This document shows positions 8,026-15,271 of a stretch of 32,112 nucleotides of DNA, piece after piece. The position numbers were made by a program, and so were the translations under genes. The notes below the pieces were generated by a model. That model was not told the origin of the DNA. It was given only the letters and a program-made list of their open reading frames with translations, and did no database searches. Source of the DNA: an uncultured Lachnospiraceae bacterium (GTDB lineage: Bacteria > Bacillota > Clostridia > Lachnospirales > Lachnospiraceae); contig CAJTSD010000040.1 in NCBI GenBank assembly GCA_910578795.1, positions 1 to 32,112 on the forward strand. Direction: 5' to 3'. Numbering within the stretch: the first letter of the stretch is position 1; every line of letters starts with the position of its first letter.

Positions 8026-8867
8026 ATGGGGTCTGATGATTTATTTAAAAAACGACGGCAGGCTAGTGTACTGACTCGTTCATATTCAGGCAAACCTCCT
8101 TGCCTATTTTCCTGATAGCACTACTTCCCAAGCCTCGACGTAGCCACCGCTACGCCTGCGTTTGTGAAGCAGCGCTCTCAGAAAAATATTCTGCGGAGTT
8201 TTACCAGATATGAAACGGTCAGAACACTAGGAAACAAAGACAATATGATTTTAGAACACCAAATACAAATTCATTTTTAATTGTGACGGAAGGGGAACGC
8301 ACAGAACCACTCTATTTTAAAGGAATGCAGAAATTAATCAAAGAAAAGGTAGGAGGAATTATTGATATTAAAGAACTGGTTATTGATATTCATGGTGAGG
8401 GGTGTTCCACGGGAAGATTGATAGAAATTACGGATCAAATCGTGAAAGATGCAAAAATTATGTATCAAAATATTTGGGTAGTGTTTGATAAAGACGATTT
8501 TGAAGATTTTGATCAGGCGATAAAGGACGGTGAAAATAAAGGATACCACATTGCATGGAGTAATCAGTCATTTGAGTATTGGATATATCTGCATTTTAAT
8601 TACAGCGACTCCGCATTGCATAGACATCAGTGGAATGGTAAATTGGATGAACTGTTTCGGCAATACAATTTGGGAGATGGGAAGTATCGAAAAAATTATG
8701 AGAATATATACAATATGCTAAACCATTATGGTGGGGTTGATACTGCAATAAAGAATGCAAAACGAAGAATGTCAGGATTTGATAAAAATGTAGACAAACC
8801 TTCAGAATATGATCCGGGAACGATGGTTTATCAGTTGGTAGAAGACCTAAAAAAATATTTGCAGTAG
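8026..8867 (+). pseudogene. RloB-family protein gene interrupted by a MITE
   Basis: The start is ATG 8026 (MGSDDLFKKRRQA), directly after the rloA stop. The frame runs into inserted DNA at 8067 and stops shortly after at about 8113. Beyond the insertion, frame 3 from 8229 reads RKQRQYDFRTPNTNSFLIVTEGERTEPLYF and on to the stop at 8867. Removing 8067-8230 (element plus one CTAG copy) joins ARKQRQ in frame and gives an RloB protein of about 225 residues. Features are the IVTEGERTEP motif and VFDKDDF acidic motif, which resemble Toprim metal-binding positions, as in the RloB family. A shortened protein could start at an internal codon near 8283 (GTG/ACG region), but no good ribosome binding site supports it. 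Confidence 0.85.
8067..8226. mobile_element. MITE (160 bp) inserted in rloB, 4-bp CTAG target duplication
   Basis: CTAG stands at 8063-8066 and 8227-8230. The inserted DNA begins TGTACTGACTCGTTCATAT and ends with the reverse complement of TGTTCTGACCGTTTCATAT, an imperfect terminal inverted repeat of about 28 bases. No coding capacity. The core AAGCCTCGACGTAGCC...GCTACG and AGAAAAATATTCTGCG match the repeat at 4108-4270. Excision restores rloB exactly, which confirms both boundaries. A transposase acting in trans is expected; none is in the window. Confidence 0.88.
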
Positions 8868-8982
8868 TGTTTTTATAGGTTTTCATGTTTAGAAATAAAA
8901 TATCCGATTTTGCCACAAATACAAAAAAACAATCATAGTAATTTTGCAAAACCTATGCTATACTAATTTTAAAAGAAAAAAG

Positions 8983-9130
8983 TACCGTGAAACAGACGCG
9001 GAGTATCTGCCTGTTTTATGCTAAAGAAAATTGCGACAATCGTAGAGGTGGTTAGGAAAGAATTTTCGACGCAGAATCGCGTTGGAAATTCTTTGGACGC
9101 AGGCTGCTGAGCCTGCGTTTTTTTACGGTA
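8983..9130 (+). ncRNA. Structured leader or small RNA upstream of the LytTR/GHKL genes
   Basis: This gene-free stretch (8868-9218) follows a candidate -10 box TATACT (8959-8964). The transcript could fold as: closing helix TACCGT (8983-8988) with ACGGTA (9125-9130); hairpin AAACAG/CTGTTT (8990-9016); a 16-bp hairpin AAAGAATTTTCGACGC...GCGTTGGAAATTCTTT (9057-9094) with a 6-base loop; and a terminator hairpin (9097-9118). It does not match riboswitch sequences I can recall. A 30-codon frame also fits inside it (9018-9110, MLKKIATIVEVVRKEF...DAGC), with GGAG 14 bases upstream. Whether this is RNA, peptide gene or a palindromic insertion is open. An inverted repeat ATAGGTTTT/AAAACCTAT (8875-8883, 8948-8956) lies upstream. 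Confidence 0.4.
9097..9124 (+). terminator. Intrinsic terminator upstream of the LytTR regulator gene
   Basis: ACGCAGGCT (9097-9105) pairs with AGCCTGCGT (9110-9118), with a 4-base loop and seven T residues. It lies 95 bases before the regulator start, so it ends a leader transcript or attenuates read-through into the two-component operon. It is too far from rloB (ends 8867) to be only its terminator. Confidence 0.75.
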
Positions 9131-9218
9131 TTTTTATGCATAGCGCCATACAGAGAAACGATGCCGCCAAGGCGGAGCAAGACAAATTTACATACAAAAA
9201 GGGAGCACGGCAATACCT

Positions 9219-9953
9219 ATGAGAATTGTAGTCTGTGATGACAGCATAGAAGATTTAGCAGAACTGGAAGGACTGCTGACAAAATACAAAGAAAGCATCC
9301 CGAATATAAAGCTTGAGGTAGAGCAGTTTACGGATGCGGTAGAACTCTACCAAAAAATACAGGAAAATAATCTGGCAGATATTTTTATATTGGACATTGT
9401 TATGTTAGAAAAAACGGGCATTGACATTGGAACACAGATCCGGCGTATCAGCAAGGAAAGCATTATTATTTATATTACGTCATCGGATGATTTTGCGTTG
9501 GAAGCATATGGTGTGCGCGCCATACGTTATCTTCTTAAGCCAGTCATTGAAGAGCAATTTTTTGAGGCGCTTGACTATGCGTTGTCCCTTACAAAAGTGG
9601 AAACAGACCGGATTTATCCCGTAAAAACAAAGGACGGATTAGTAGCAGTGTCCTACTCCAAAATTGAGTATATTGAAAATTATTCCCGCGTCCTTAACAT
9701 TTGGCTGACGGACGGGGAAAATATAAAGAGCATTTTTATCAGAAAGTCCTTTGACGAGGAAATTAAGGAGATTGTGGAGGACAAACGGTTTATACAGGTA
9801 CATAAATCTTTTTTAATTAACATGGACTATGTTAAAAAAATAACACAAGGAAATGTCCTGATGGAAAGCGGAAAAAATATCCCAATCAGCAAAACGAGGA
9901 CAGCAGATGTCAGGAAAGAATATCTTTTGTTTGCTTCAGAGCAGTATCGGTAG
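9219..9953 (+). CDS. LytTR-family response regulator (AgrA/ComE type)
   Basis: A 244-residue protein. The receiver domain (about 1-125) has D7-D8, phosphoacceptor D59 in IFILDIVMLEKTG, and the lysine in RYLLKPV. The LytTR DNA-binding domain (about 135-240) shows KIEYIENYSRVLNIW, RKSFDEEI, FIQVHKSFLINMDYVKKI and NIPISKTR. A GGGAG site stands 14 to 18 bases before the ATG, with a weaker match nearer. The kinase gene follows after 11 bases. The regulators of this group bind paired direct repeats and commonly control peptide-dependent quorum sensing, bacteriocin or virulence genes. No agrB or agrD is visible nearby. Confidence 0.9.
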   Translation: MRIVVCDDSIEDLAELEGLLTKYKESIPNIKLEVEQFTDAVELYQKIQENNLADIFILDIVMLEKTGIDIGTQIRRISKESIIIYITSSDDFALEAYGVRAIRYLLKPVIEEQFFEALDYALSLTKVETDRIYPVKTKDGLVAVSYSKIEYIENYSRVLNIWLTDGENIKSIFIRKSFDEEIKEIVEDKRFIQVHKSFLINMDYVKKITQGNVLMESGKNIPISKTRTADVRKEYLLFASEQYR

Positions 9954-9964
9954 GGAGGCAGGGT

Positions 9965-11251
9965 ATGAATTATAAAAATTTCTACTACATGATAAGCCAT
10001 ATTTTTCTGATGCTGTTTTTATACCTGTTTATTGCGCGCCGCTATTCCAAAAAGCAAACGGCAGCAGTATGTATTGCCTCTTTTTGTACGCTGTGCATTA
10101 CAGACTGCATCAAGCTGAATCTTTTTCCGGAAGCGGAATGGTGTTATACAATTGTGACAATTTTTCAAATATTTGTAGCGCAGTTTACGGGGCTGTTTAT
10201 CTCAAAAAAGCGGGACAGTAAAGCCCTGTTTGTGGGATTGAGTGCATCTAATTATGTTATTGTAGGGAGTGTTGCTGCCTCTGTTTTTGATATTTGGACA
10301 GGGAACAAGGCGTTTTCTTTGGTGGCAAGCACTGCGGTGCATGCGGGCATTCTGATTGTTTTAATGCGAAAAACACGGGAAATATGGTTAAAGTTTCAAT
10401 ACAAGGAATCGTTTAAGAATTGGTGGGAGCTGTGTCTGATACCCGTGCTTTTTTATTGCAGTTTTTCTTACTTTGCTTTTTTCCCGACGACGCTTTATGA
10501 TAATCCTGGAAATATTATCGGTGTAATGGTTCTGATTGTGACAATGCTTACATCCTATGTGGTGGCGTTCCGTTATGTGGAGAGTGAATCTGAGCGGGCG
10601 GATACATACTGGAAAAACGTGATGTTCGAAGCGTATATTAAGGGACTGGAAAACCAGTATTATTTGGTGGAGCAGTCAGAGAAAAATCTGCGGATTTTAC
10701 GGCATGACATGCGCCACTACTCCAACATGATTGATGTTTTTTTGGAGCAGGGAGAGTATGATGAGATTAAACGGGTGACTGCGCATATCAATACGGTTGC
10801 AGATGAAAATAAAATAAAAAAATATTGTGAACATTTGGTTGCAAATACAATTCTTGCGCACACGATGGAAAAGGCAGAGGCTATGGATGTTACAGTGCAT
10901 CAGGATATAGTTATCGCGAAAGAAATTCCGGTCAACGGTTATGAGTTTGCATTGGTACTTGCCAACCTCTTTGAGAATGCTTTGGAATGTGTTAGGGATT
11001 TTGAAAAGGAATGGAAATTTGTGGATGCGCAAATTCACTGTGAAAGGAGTCATCTTCTGATTCACATGAAAAATAAGTATGAAACGGAGATTTTGTTTGA
11101 TTCATACACTGGTCTTCCAAAGAGCAGAAAGGGTGGAAATCATGGCTGGGGAATGCAGAGCGTGCAGGCATTTTCGGACAAAATTGGAGGGAGTATCAGT
11201 TGCTATTGTGAGGAAGGGATGTTTCATATTATGTTGTTTGCGAAATTTTAG
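9965..11251 (+). CDS. GHKL-type sensor histidine kinase (AgrC-like)
   Basis: A 428-residue kinase with about six hydrophobic segments in residues 5-205, a coiled region, then phosphoacceptor H247 in LRILRHDMRHYSNM. The ATPase domain of the HATPase_c_5 group has the N box FALVLANLFENALECV (about 330) and HGWGMQSV (about 395). This multi-pass N-terminus plus RHDMRH motif is characteristic of AgrC-like peptide receptors. GGGAGG six bases before the ATG sets the start. It is the cognate partner of the LytTR regulator just upstream. The signal is unknown, since no pheromone precursor or processing protease is encoded in the window. Confidence 0.88.
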   Translation: MNYKNFYYMISHIFLMLFLYLFIARRYSKKQTAAVCIASFCTLCITDCIKLNLFPEAEWCYTIVTIFQIFVAQFTGLFISKKRDSKALFVGLSASNYVIVGSVAASVFDIWTGNKAFSLVASTAVHAGILIVLMRKTREIWLKFQYKESFKNWWELCLIPVLFYCSFSYFAFFPTTLYDNPGNIIGVMVLIVTMLTSYVVAFRYVESESERADTYWKNVMFEAYIKGLENQYYLVEQSEKNLRILRHDMRHYSNMIDVFLEQGEYDEIKRVTAHINTVADENKIKKYCEHLVANTILAHTMEKAEAMDVTVHQDIVIAKEIPVNGYEFALVLANLFENALECVRDFEKEWKFVDAQIHCERSHLLIHMKNKYETEILFDSYTGLPKSRKGGNHGWGMQSVQAFSDKIGGSISCYCEEGMFHIMLFAKF

Positions 11252-11298
11252 ACATTTTTGCGAAGAAAATGAGAGTTATTGTTTTTTAAGGGGCATGT

Positions 11299-11375
11299 TA
11301 TAATATAGTAGGGATTACTTTAGAACCCCCTTCTAAACCATCTCCGGAAGAATGTCCGTTTTTGGGCATTCTTCC
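11299..11375 (+). promoter_or_regulatory. Promoter -10 box and 12-bp hairpin before the diguanylate cyclase gene
   Basis: TATAAT occurs at 11299-11304 with only a weak -35 (TTATTG, 17-base spacing). Downstream, GGAAGAATGTCC (11346-11357) pairs over 12 positions with GGGCATTCTTCC (11364-11375), with a loop GTTTTT. No T-tract follows, so it is more likely a 5'-UTR structure of the next gene than a terminator. Confidence 0.45.
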
Positions 11376-11435
11376 CTGTAAAATAGGAGAATGTCATCCA
11401 AAATTCGCAGACCTTGGAAAGAACGAGGTATTTAT

Positions 11436-13346
11436 ATGCAGAAAACATTTATCAAATATACTGTCGCGATTGTGACATCTGCAATTCTTTTGATTCTTTT
11501 AATTAATTTTCTGTTTAGCAGACGCACTCTTGAAAATCAGCAGTTCAATACGTTCCACGCAAAAATAGAACAAGTTATTCACACATTGGAAAGCAACCGC
11601 ATGGAGCTTGCTTTAATCAAGGAAAATTTGGATGAGGACTACTTGATTAGAGCACGGGCGGCGGCTTATGTAATGGACCGGCAGGAGGAGATTGTTACGG
11701 ACGTGCCGCAGATGCAGTATTTGGCAAAGCTCCTGAATGTGGATGAATTGCATGTTATCGACGAGAACGGCATTATTGCGTATGGATCGGTTTCCGAATA
11801 TATCGGGATTGACATGGCAGATCATAAACAGACAAGTCCTTTTCTTGATCTTTTGGAAAGCGACGAGGAGGATGCGTATCTCATTCAGGAGCCGCAGCCG
11901 AATGCGGCGGAGGATAAGGTAATGCAATACGTGGGCGTCGCAAGAAAGAGCAGGAAGGGCGTCGTACAGGTTGGATTTGTTCCGGAACGCCAATTGGAGG
12001 CACAGTCGAGAAATACGTACGAATATATTTTTTCAAGGTTTCCGACGGATGTGGACGAGGAGCTTTTTGTGCTTGACCGTACTACGGGAGAAGTTTTGGG
12101 TCATTCCGGAAGCATGGAGCAGACGTTCACGGGAGAATGCTATCAGCTGGAATCCCTTTTACGATGTATGGGAGGTGCGTATCGGAAAGGAGCGGATGGC
12201 AGAAGACGGTATGTGGTGAGCCGTAGCTATGATGATGTTTTGATATGCGCCGCACTGCCGGCAGACGTTCTGTTCCGGAAACTGACGGAGAATACATTTC
12301 ATACGCTGGTTTACCTGCTGTTTGTTGAGGCGGCGGTTATTATGCTTTTATATTTCCTTGTAAAATGGAAAGTGACGGACGGGATACACCGTATTATAGA
12401 TAATCTGTCATCCATTACCGAGGGCAATCTTGACACGACGGTGGAAGTCGGCGGCAATCGCGAGTTTGAGGAGTTAAGCGGCGGCATTAATACAATGGTC
12501 AGGAGCATTATCAATCTTTCCGACAGGATTTCCGCCATTATTGAGATTAGTGGAATTCCCTTAGCTGCGTATGAATACGGAAGCGGAGAGGAACATGTGT
12601 TTGCAACATCGGGAATTGGAAAATTACTGGAAATCCCGACACAAAAGGTTACCGAGCTCTGCCGGAGTGCGGATGCGTTTGACCGTTATATGCGTTGGAT
12701 TACAAGGGATGCTGTGGAAGATGAGGAGGATGTTTACCGGATTAATGATTTGAAGTATATCCGTATTCATATGTCCGAAACGCAGAAACGGAAACTGGGT
12801 GTTATTATGGACGTGACAACGGATATGATGGAAAAGAATCGTATGCGCTACGAGAATACGCATGATGCGTTGACAAAATTGTATAAATACCGCCACTTTC
12901 AGCAGCTGGCGCAGGAACGGTTGGAAAAAATGCAGCCAGAAAAAGTCTGTGCGGTTGTTATGCTGGATTTGGATTATTTTAAGGGCATCAATGATACGTA
13001 CGGTCATGACATCGGAGACCGGTACCTTCAAAGCTTTGCCGCTGTTTTGAACACGATGCCTCAGGAGCATTTTCTGACGGCAAGGCGTTCTGGAGATGAG
13101 TTTTGCATGATGATTTTTGACTGTGACAGTAGGAAAGAGATCATAGCACAGTTGGATGCGTTTTATACAAGACTTAGGGAAAATACGGTTGTGCTTTCGG
13201 ATACGGAGAATCGTATTATCAGCGCATCCGCCGGATTTGCGTGGACTGCGGATGCAAACGAGGAGCTGTCTGCACTTTTAAGCCGTGCGGATGAAGCGCT
13301 TTATAAGGTAAAGAATGCGACGAAAGGAACGTATGGAGAGTATTAA
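11436..13346 (+). CDS. Membrane diguanylate cyclase (Cache-HAMP-GGDEF)
   Basis: A 636-residue protein from ATG 11436 (MQKTFIKYTVAIV), chosen because AACGAGG stands at the right distance; an in-frame ATG at 11391 has a site only one or two bases away. Order: transmembrane segment (about 8-30), extracellular Cache-like sensor (about 40-290), second membrane segment (about 295-318), HAMP (about 318-370), linker with a PAS-like stretch (about 370-465), GGDEF domain (about 470-636). The active-site loop is S552-GDEF in TARRSGDEF, a variant accepted in some active cyclases; DLDYFKGINDTYGHDIGD carries the metal and substrate residues. The RxxD inhibitory site five residues upstream is absent. It would make cyclic di-GMP in response to an external ligand. 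Confidence 0.87.
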   Translation: MQKTFIKYTVAIVTSAILLILLINFLFSRRTLENQQFNTFHAKIEQVIHTLESNRMELALIKENLDEDYLIRARAAAYVMDRQEEIVTDVPQMQYLAKLLNVDELHVIDENGIIAYGSVSEYIGIDMADHKQTSPFLDLLESDEEDAYLIQEPQPNAAEDKVMQYVGVARKSRKGVVQVGFVPERQLEAQSRNTYEYIFSRFPTDVDEELFVLDRTTGEVLGHSGSMEQTFTGECYQLESLLRCMGGAYRKGADGRRRYVVSRSYDDVLICAALPADVLFRKLTENTFHTLVYLLFVEAAVIMLLYFLVKWKVTDGIHRIIDNLSSITEGNLDTTVEVGGNREFEELSGGINTMVRSIINLSDRISAIIEISGIPLAAYEYGSGEEHVFATSGIGKLLEIPTQKVTELCRSADAFDRYMRWITRDAVEDEEDVYRINDLKYIRIHMSETQKRKLGVIMDVTTDMMEKNRMRYENTHDALTKLYKYRHFQQLAQERLEKMQPEKVCAVVMLDLDYFKGINDTYGHDIGDRYLQSFAAVLNTMPQEHFLTARRSGDEFCMMIFDCDSRKEIIAQLDAFYTRLRENTVVLSDTENRIISASAGFAWTADANEELSALLSRADEALYKVKNATKGTYGEY

Positions 13347-13376
13347 TAAAAAGAATGACGCTTTCTGTAAATAGGG

Positions 13377-13406
13377 TTGTCTGTCATAATCATAATATGA
13401 TAATAT
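13377..13406 (+). promoter_or_regulatory. Candidate promoter of the rubredoxin-flavin reductase gene
   Basis: TTGTCT (13377-13382) and TAATAT (13401-13406) are separated by 18 bases, in a short AT-rich gap between the cyclase stop and the next ribosome binding site (AAGAAAGGAAT, about 13447-13457). The boxes match the consensus only moderately. Confidence 0.35.
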
Positions 13407-13466
13407 ACAGATAGAACGGGTAAAATAACAGAAACTGATAAAGCATAAGAAAGGAATAACAGGAAT

Positions 13467-14072
13467 ATGGATAAAAAAGCAATGTATCATTTAACTTATG
13501 GTTTGTTTATCCTAACCGCAAGGGATGGAGAGAAGGACAACGGTTGTATTGTAAACACGGTATCGCAGGTCACAACGGAGCCAAACCGTATTGTTGTGGC
13601 TGTGAATAAACAAAATTACACACATGACATGATTGTAAAAACAGGCGTATTCAACGTGTCCATTTTGACCGAAAACTCGAAATTTGATACCTATAAACAC
13701 TGGGGATTCCAAAGTGGCAGGGATGTCGACAAGGTGGAGGCGATTACGTACCAAAGAGCGGAAAACGGCGTGATTTACCTGGCGGAGGAAACGAATGCTT
13801 ATATTTGTGCAAAAGTAGTATCCGCAACCGATTTGGGTACACATACACTGTTTTTGGCAGATGTGACCGACTGCGGCGTTCTTTCACAGGATGCATCTGT
13901 GACCTATAGCTATTATCAGAAAAATATTAAGACAGCGCCTGCGGCTGCGGACAAGAAAAAAGGATTTATCTGTACGGTATGCGGTTATGTGTATGAGGGC
14001 GATACACTTCCCGATGATTTTATCTGCCCGTGGTGCAAGCATCCGGCATCAGATTTTAAACGGATCGAATAA
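13467..14072 (+). CDS. hrb: Flavin reductase-rubredoxin fusion (high-molecular-weight rubredoxin)
   Basis: A 201-residue protein. Residues 1-150 are a flavoredoxin-type FMN-binding domain (YHLTYGLFILTARDG, NGCIVNTVSQVT, NYTHDMI, VFNVSILTE). Residues about 163-201 are a complete rubredoxin with two iron-binding pairs, CTVCGYVYEGD and CPWCKHPASDF. This is the architecture of Moorella-type Hrb, which passes electrons from NAD(P)H to flavodiiron proteins for reduction of oxygen or nitric oxide. No flavodiiron protein gene is adjacent, so the partner must be elsewhere. It is probably cytoplasmic, as no signal peptide is present. A stem-loop terminator follows, so it is likely monocistronic. Confidence 0.85.
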   Translation: MDKKAMYHLTYGLFILTARDGEKDNGCIVNTVSQVTTEPNRIVVAVNKQNYTHDMIVKTGVFNVSILTENSKFDTYKHWGFQSGRDVDKVEAITYQRAENGVIYLAEETNAYICAKVVSATDLGTHTLFLADVTDCGVLSQDASVTYSYYQKNIKTAPAAADKKKGFICTVCGYVYEGDTLPDDFICPWCKHPASDFKRIE

Positions 14073-14096
14073 GATTTGCAAAGTGCAGAAGATTTG

Positions 14097-14139
14097 AAAA
14101 GGGACAGATGACCGGTTCGGAAATCATTTGTCCCTTTTT
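14097..14139 (+). terminator. Intrinsic terminator after the rubredoxin fusion gene
   Basis: AAAAGGGACAGATGA (14097-14111) pairs with TCATTTGTCCCTTTTT (14124-14139) with one mismatch, and the stem ends in a T-tract. It lies 25 bases after the stop and immediately before the dipeptidase ribosome binding site. Confidence 0.75.
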
Positions 14140-14167
14140 GTCATTATATGGCAGAAAGGAAATGGAA

Positions 14168-15151
14168 ATGAAAATTATTGATATGCACTGTGATACAATA
14201 TCCAAGCTATGGGAGGACAGGCGCAGCGGTACATTGCAGCAGCTTGCCGCAAACAGCCTGCAGGTGGATATTGGGAAAATGAAAAAGGCGGATTATATGC
14301 TGCAGAACTTTGCCATGTACATAGACTTAAAAAAGGACCTAGACCCGTTTGCGTATGTATGCAGCCTGATGGATGCTTTTTATGATGAAATGGAGAGGAA
14401 TAAAAACGATATTCGCGTTGTAAAAACATATGAAGAAATCATGGATAACGAACATCGTGGAATCATATCCGCGTTACTGACAATCGAAGAGGGTGGGTGT
14501 TGTAAAGGGAAACTGGAAAATTTAGAAAAACTTTATGAACGCGGAGCACGCATGATGACCTTGACATGGAATTACTCCAATGAACTGGCAAATCCTAATT
14601 TTCCCCAAAACGGAACCGACGGAAACGGGTTTCCCTTATTTGACAATACAAAAGGACTTACCAAAACCGGCTTTGCATTTGTGCAGCGAATGGAGGAGCT
14701 GGGTATGATTATTGACGTATCCCACTTGTCAGATGCAGGCTTTTGGGAAATTGCGGATTGTACAAAAAAACCGTTTGTTGCGAGCCATTCCAATGCGCGT
14801 GCGCTTTGCGGACATCCAAGAAATCTTACGGATGACATGATTCGGGTTCTTGCAGAAAGAGGCGGTGTAACCGGACTCAATTATTATGGCTGTTTTTTGA
14901 ATGAAAGAATGAATACCGCATCAACCGCAGCAAGGATAGCGGAGCATGCACGTTATATTGTGAATATAGGCGGTATTGAGTGCCTTGGTTTAGGCTCGGA
15001 CTTTGACGGAATTGACGGCGATTTGGAAATTGCGGACTGTGCGCAAATGTATAAACTGTTTGATGCGTTTGAAGCAGCAGGATTTTCACAGGATGCGATA
15101 GACAAAATTGCATATCAGAATGTGTTAAGGGTATATCAGGAAATGCTATAG
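14168..15151 (+). CDS. Membrane dipeptidase (renal dipeptidase family, M19)
   Basis: A 327-residue zinc dipeptidase from ATG 14168 (MKIIDMHCDT); AGAAAGGA lies seven bases upstream, whereas the earlier ATG at 14162 is too close and one at 14108 lies in the terminator stem. The metal ligands are H7 and D9 (HxD), the bridging glutamate in LLTIEEGGCC, the histidines in IIDVSHLSD and ASHSNARALCGHPRN, and the aspartate in GLGSDFDGIDG. All family motifs are present, so it should be active. Bacterial members hydrolyse dipeptides, often with D-residues, and are cytoplasmic despite the family name; no signal peptide is seen here. The open frame upstream of 14168 is not coding. Confidence 0.9.
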   Translation: MKIIDMHCDTISKLWEDRRSGTLQQLAANSLQVDIGKMKKADYMLQNFAMYIDLKKDLDPFAYVCSLMDAFYDEMERNKNDIRVVKTYEEIMDNEHRGIISALLTIEEGGCCKGKLENLEKLYERGARMMTLTWNYSNELANPNFPQNGTDGNGFPLFDNTKGLTKTGFAFVQRMEELGMIIDVSHLSDAGFWEIADCTKKPFVASHSNARALCGHPRNLTDDMIRVLAERGGVTGLNYYGCFLNERMNTASTAARIAEHARYIVNIGGIECLGLGSDFDGIDGDLEIADCAQMYKLFDAFEAAGFSQDAIDKIAYQNVLRVYQEML

Positions 15152-15186
15152 AATAAAAAACAAATTAAAATGATTTTGCACAGATT

Positions 15187-15214
15187 TTGGCAAAAACTGG
15201 GTGAATATTATACA
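15187..15214 (+). promoter_or_regulatory. Candidate promoter of the alpha-galactosidase gene
   Basis: TTGGCA (15187-15192) and TATACA (15209-15214) are separated by 16 bases, about 58 bases before the start codon. No catabolite-repression palindrome or other clear operator was recognised. TTGGAGGAAC before the ATG is a strong ribosome binding site. Confidence 0.45.
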
Positions 15215-15271
15215 AAAATATGTTAAACTGTTCACATAGGCTTTGTAAAGTAAAAAAATTGGAGGAACAAC

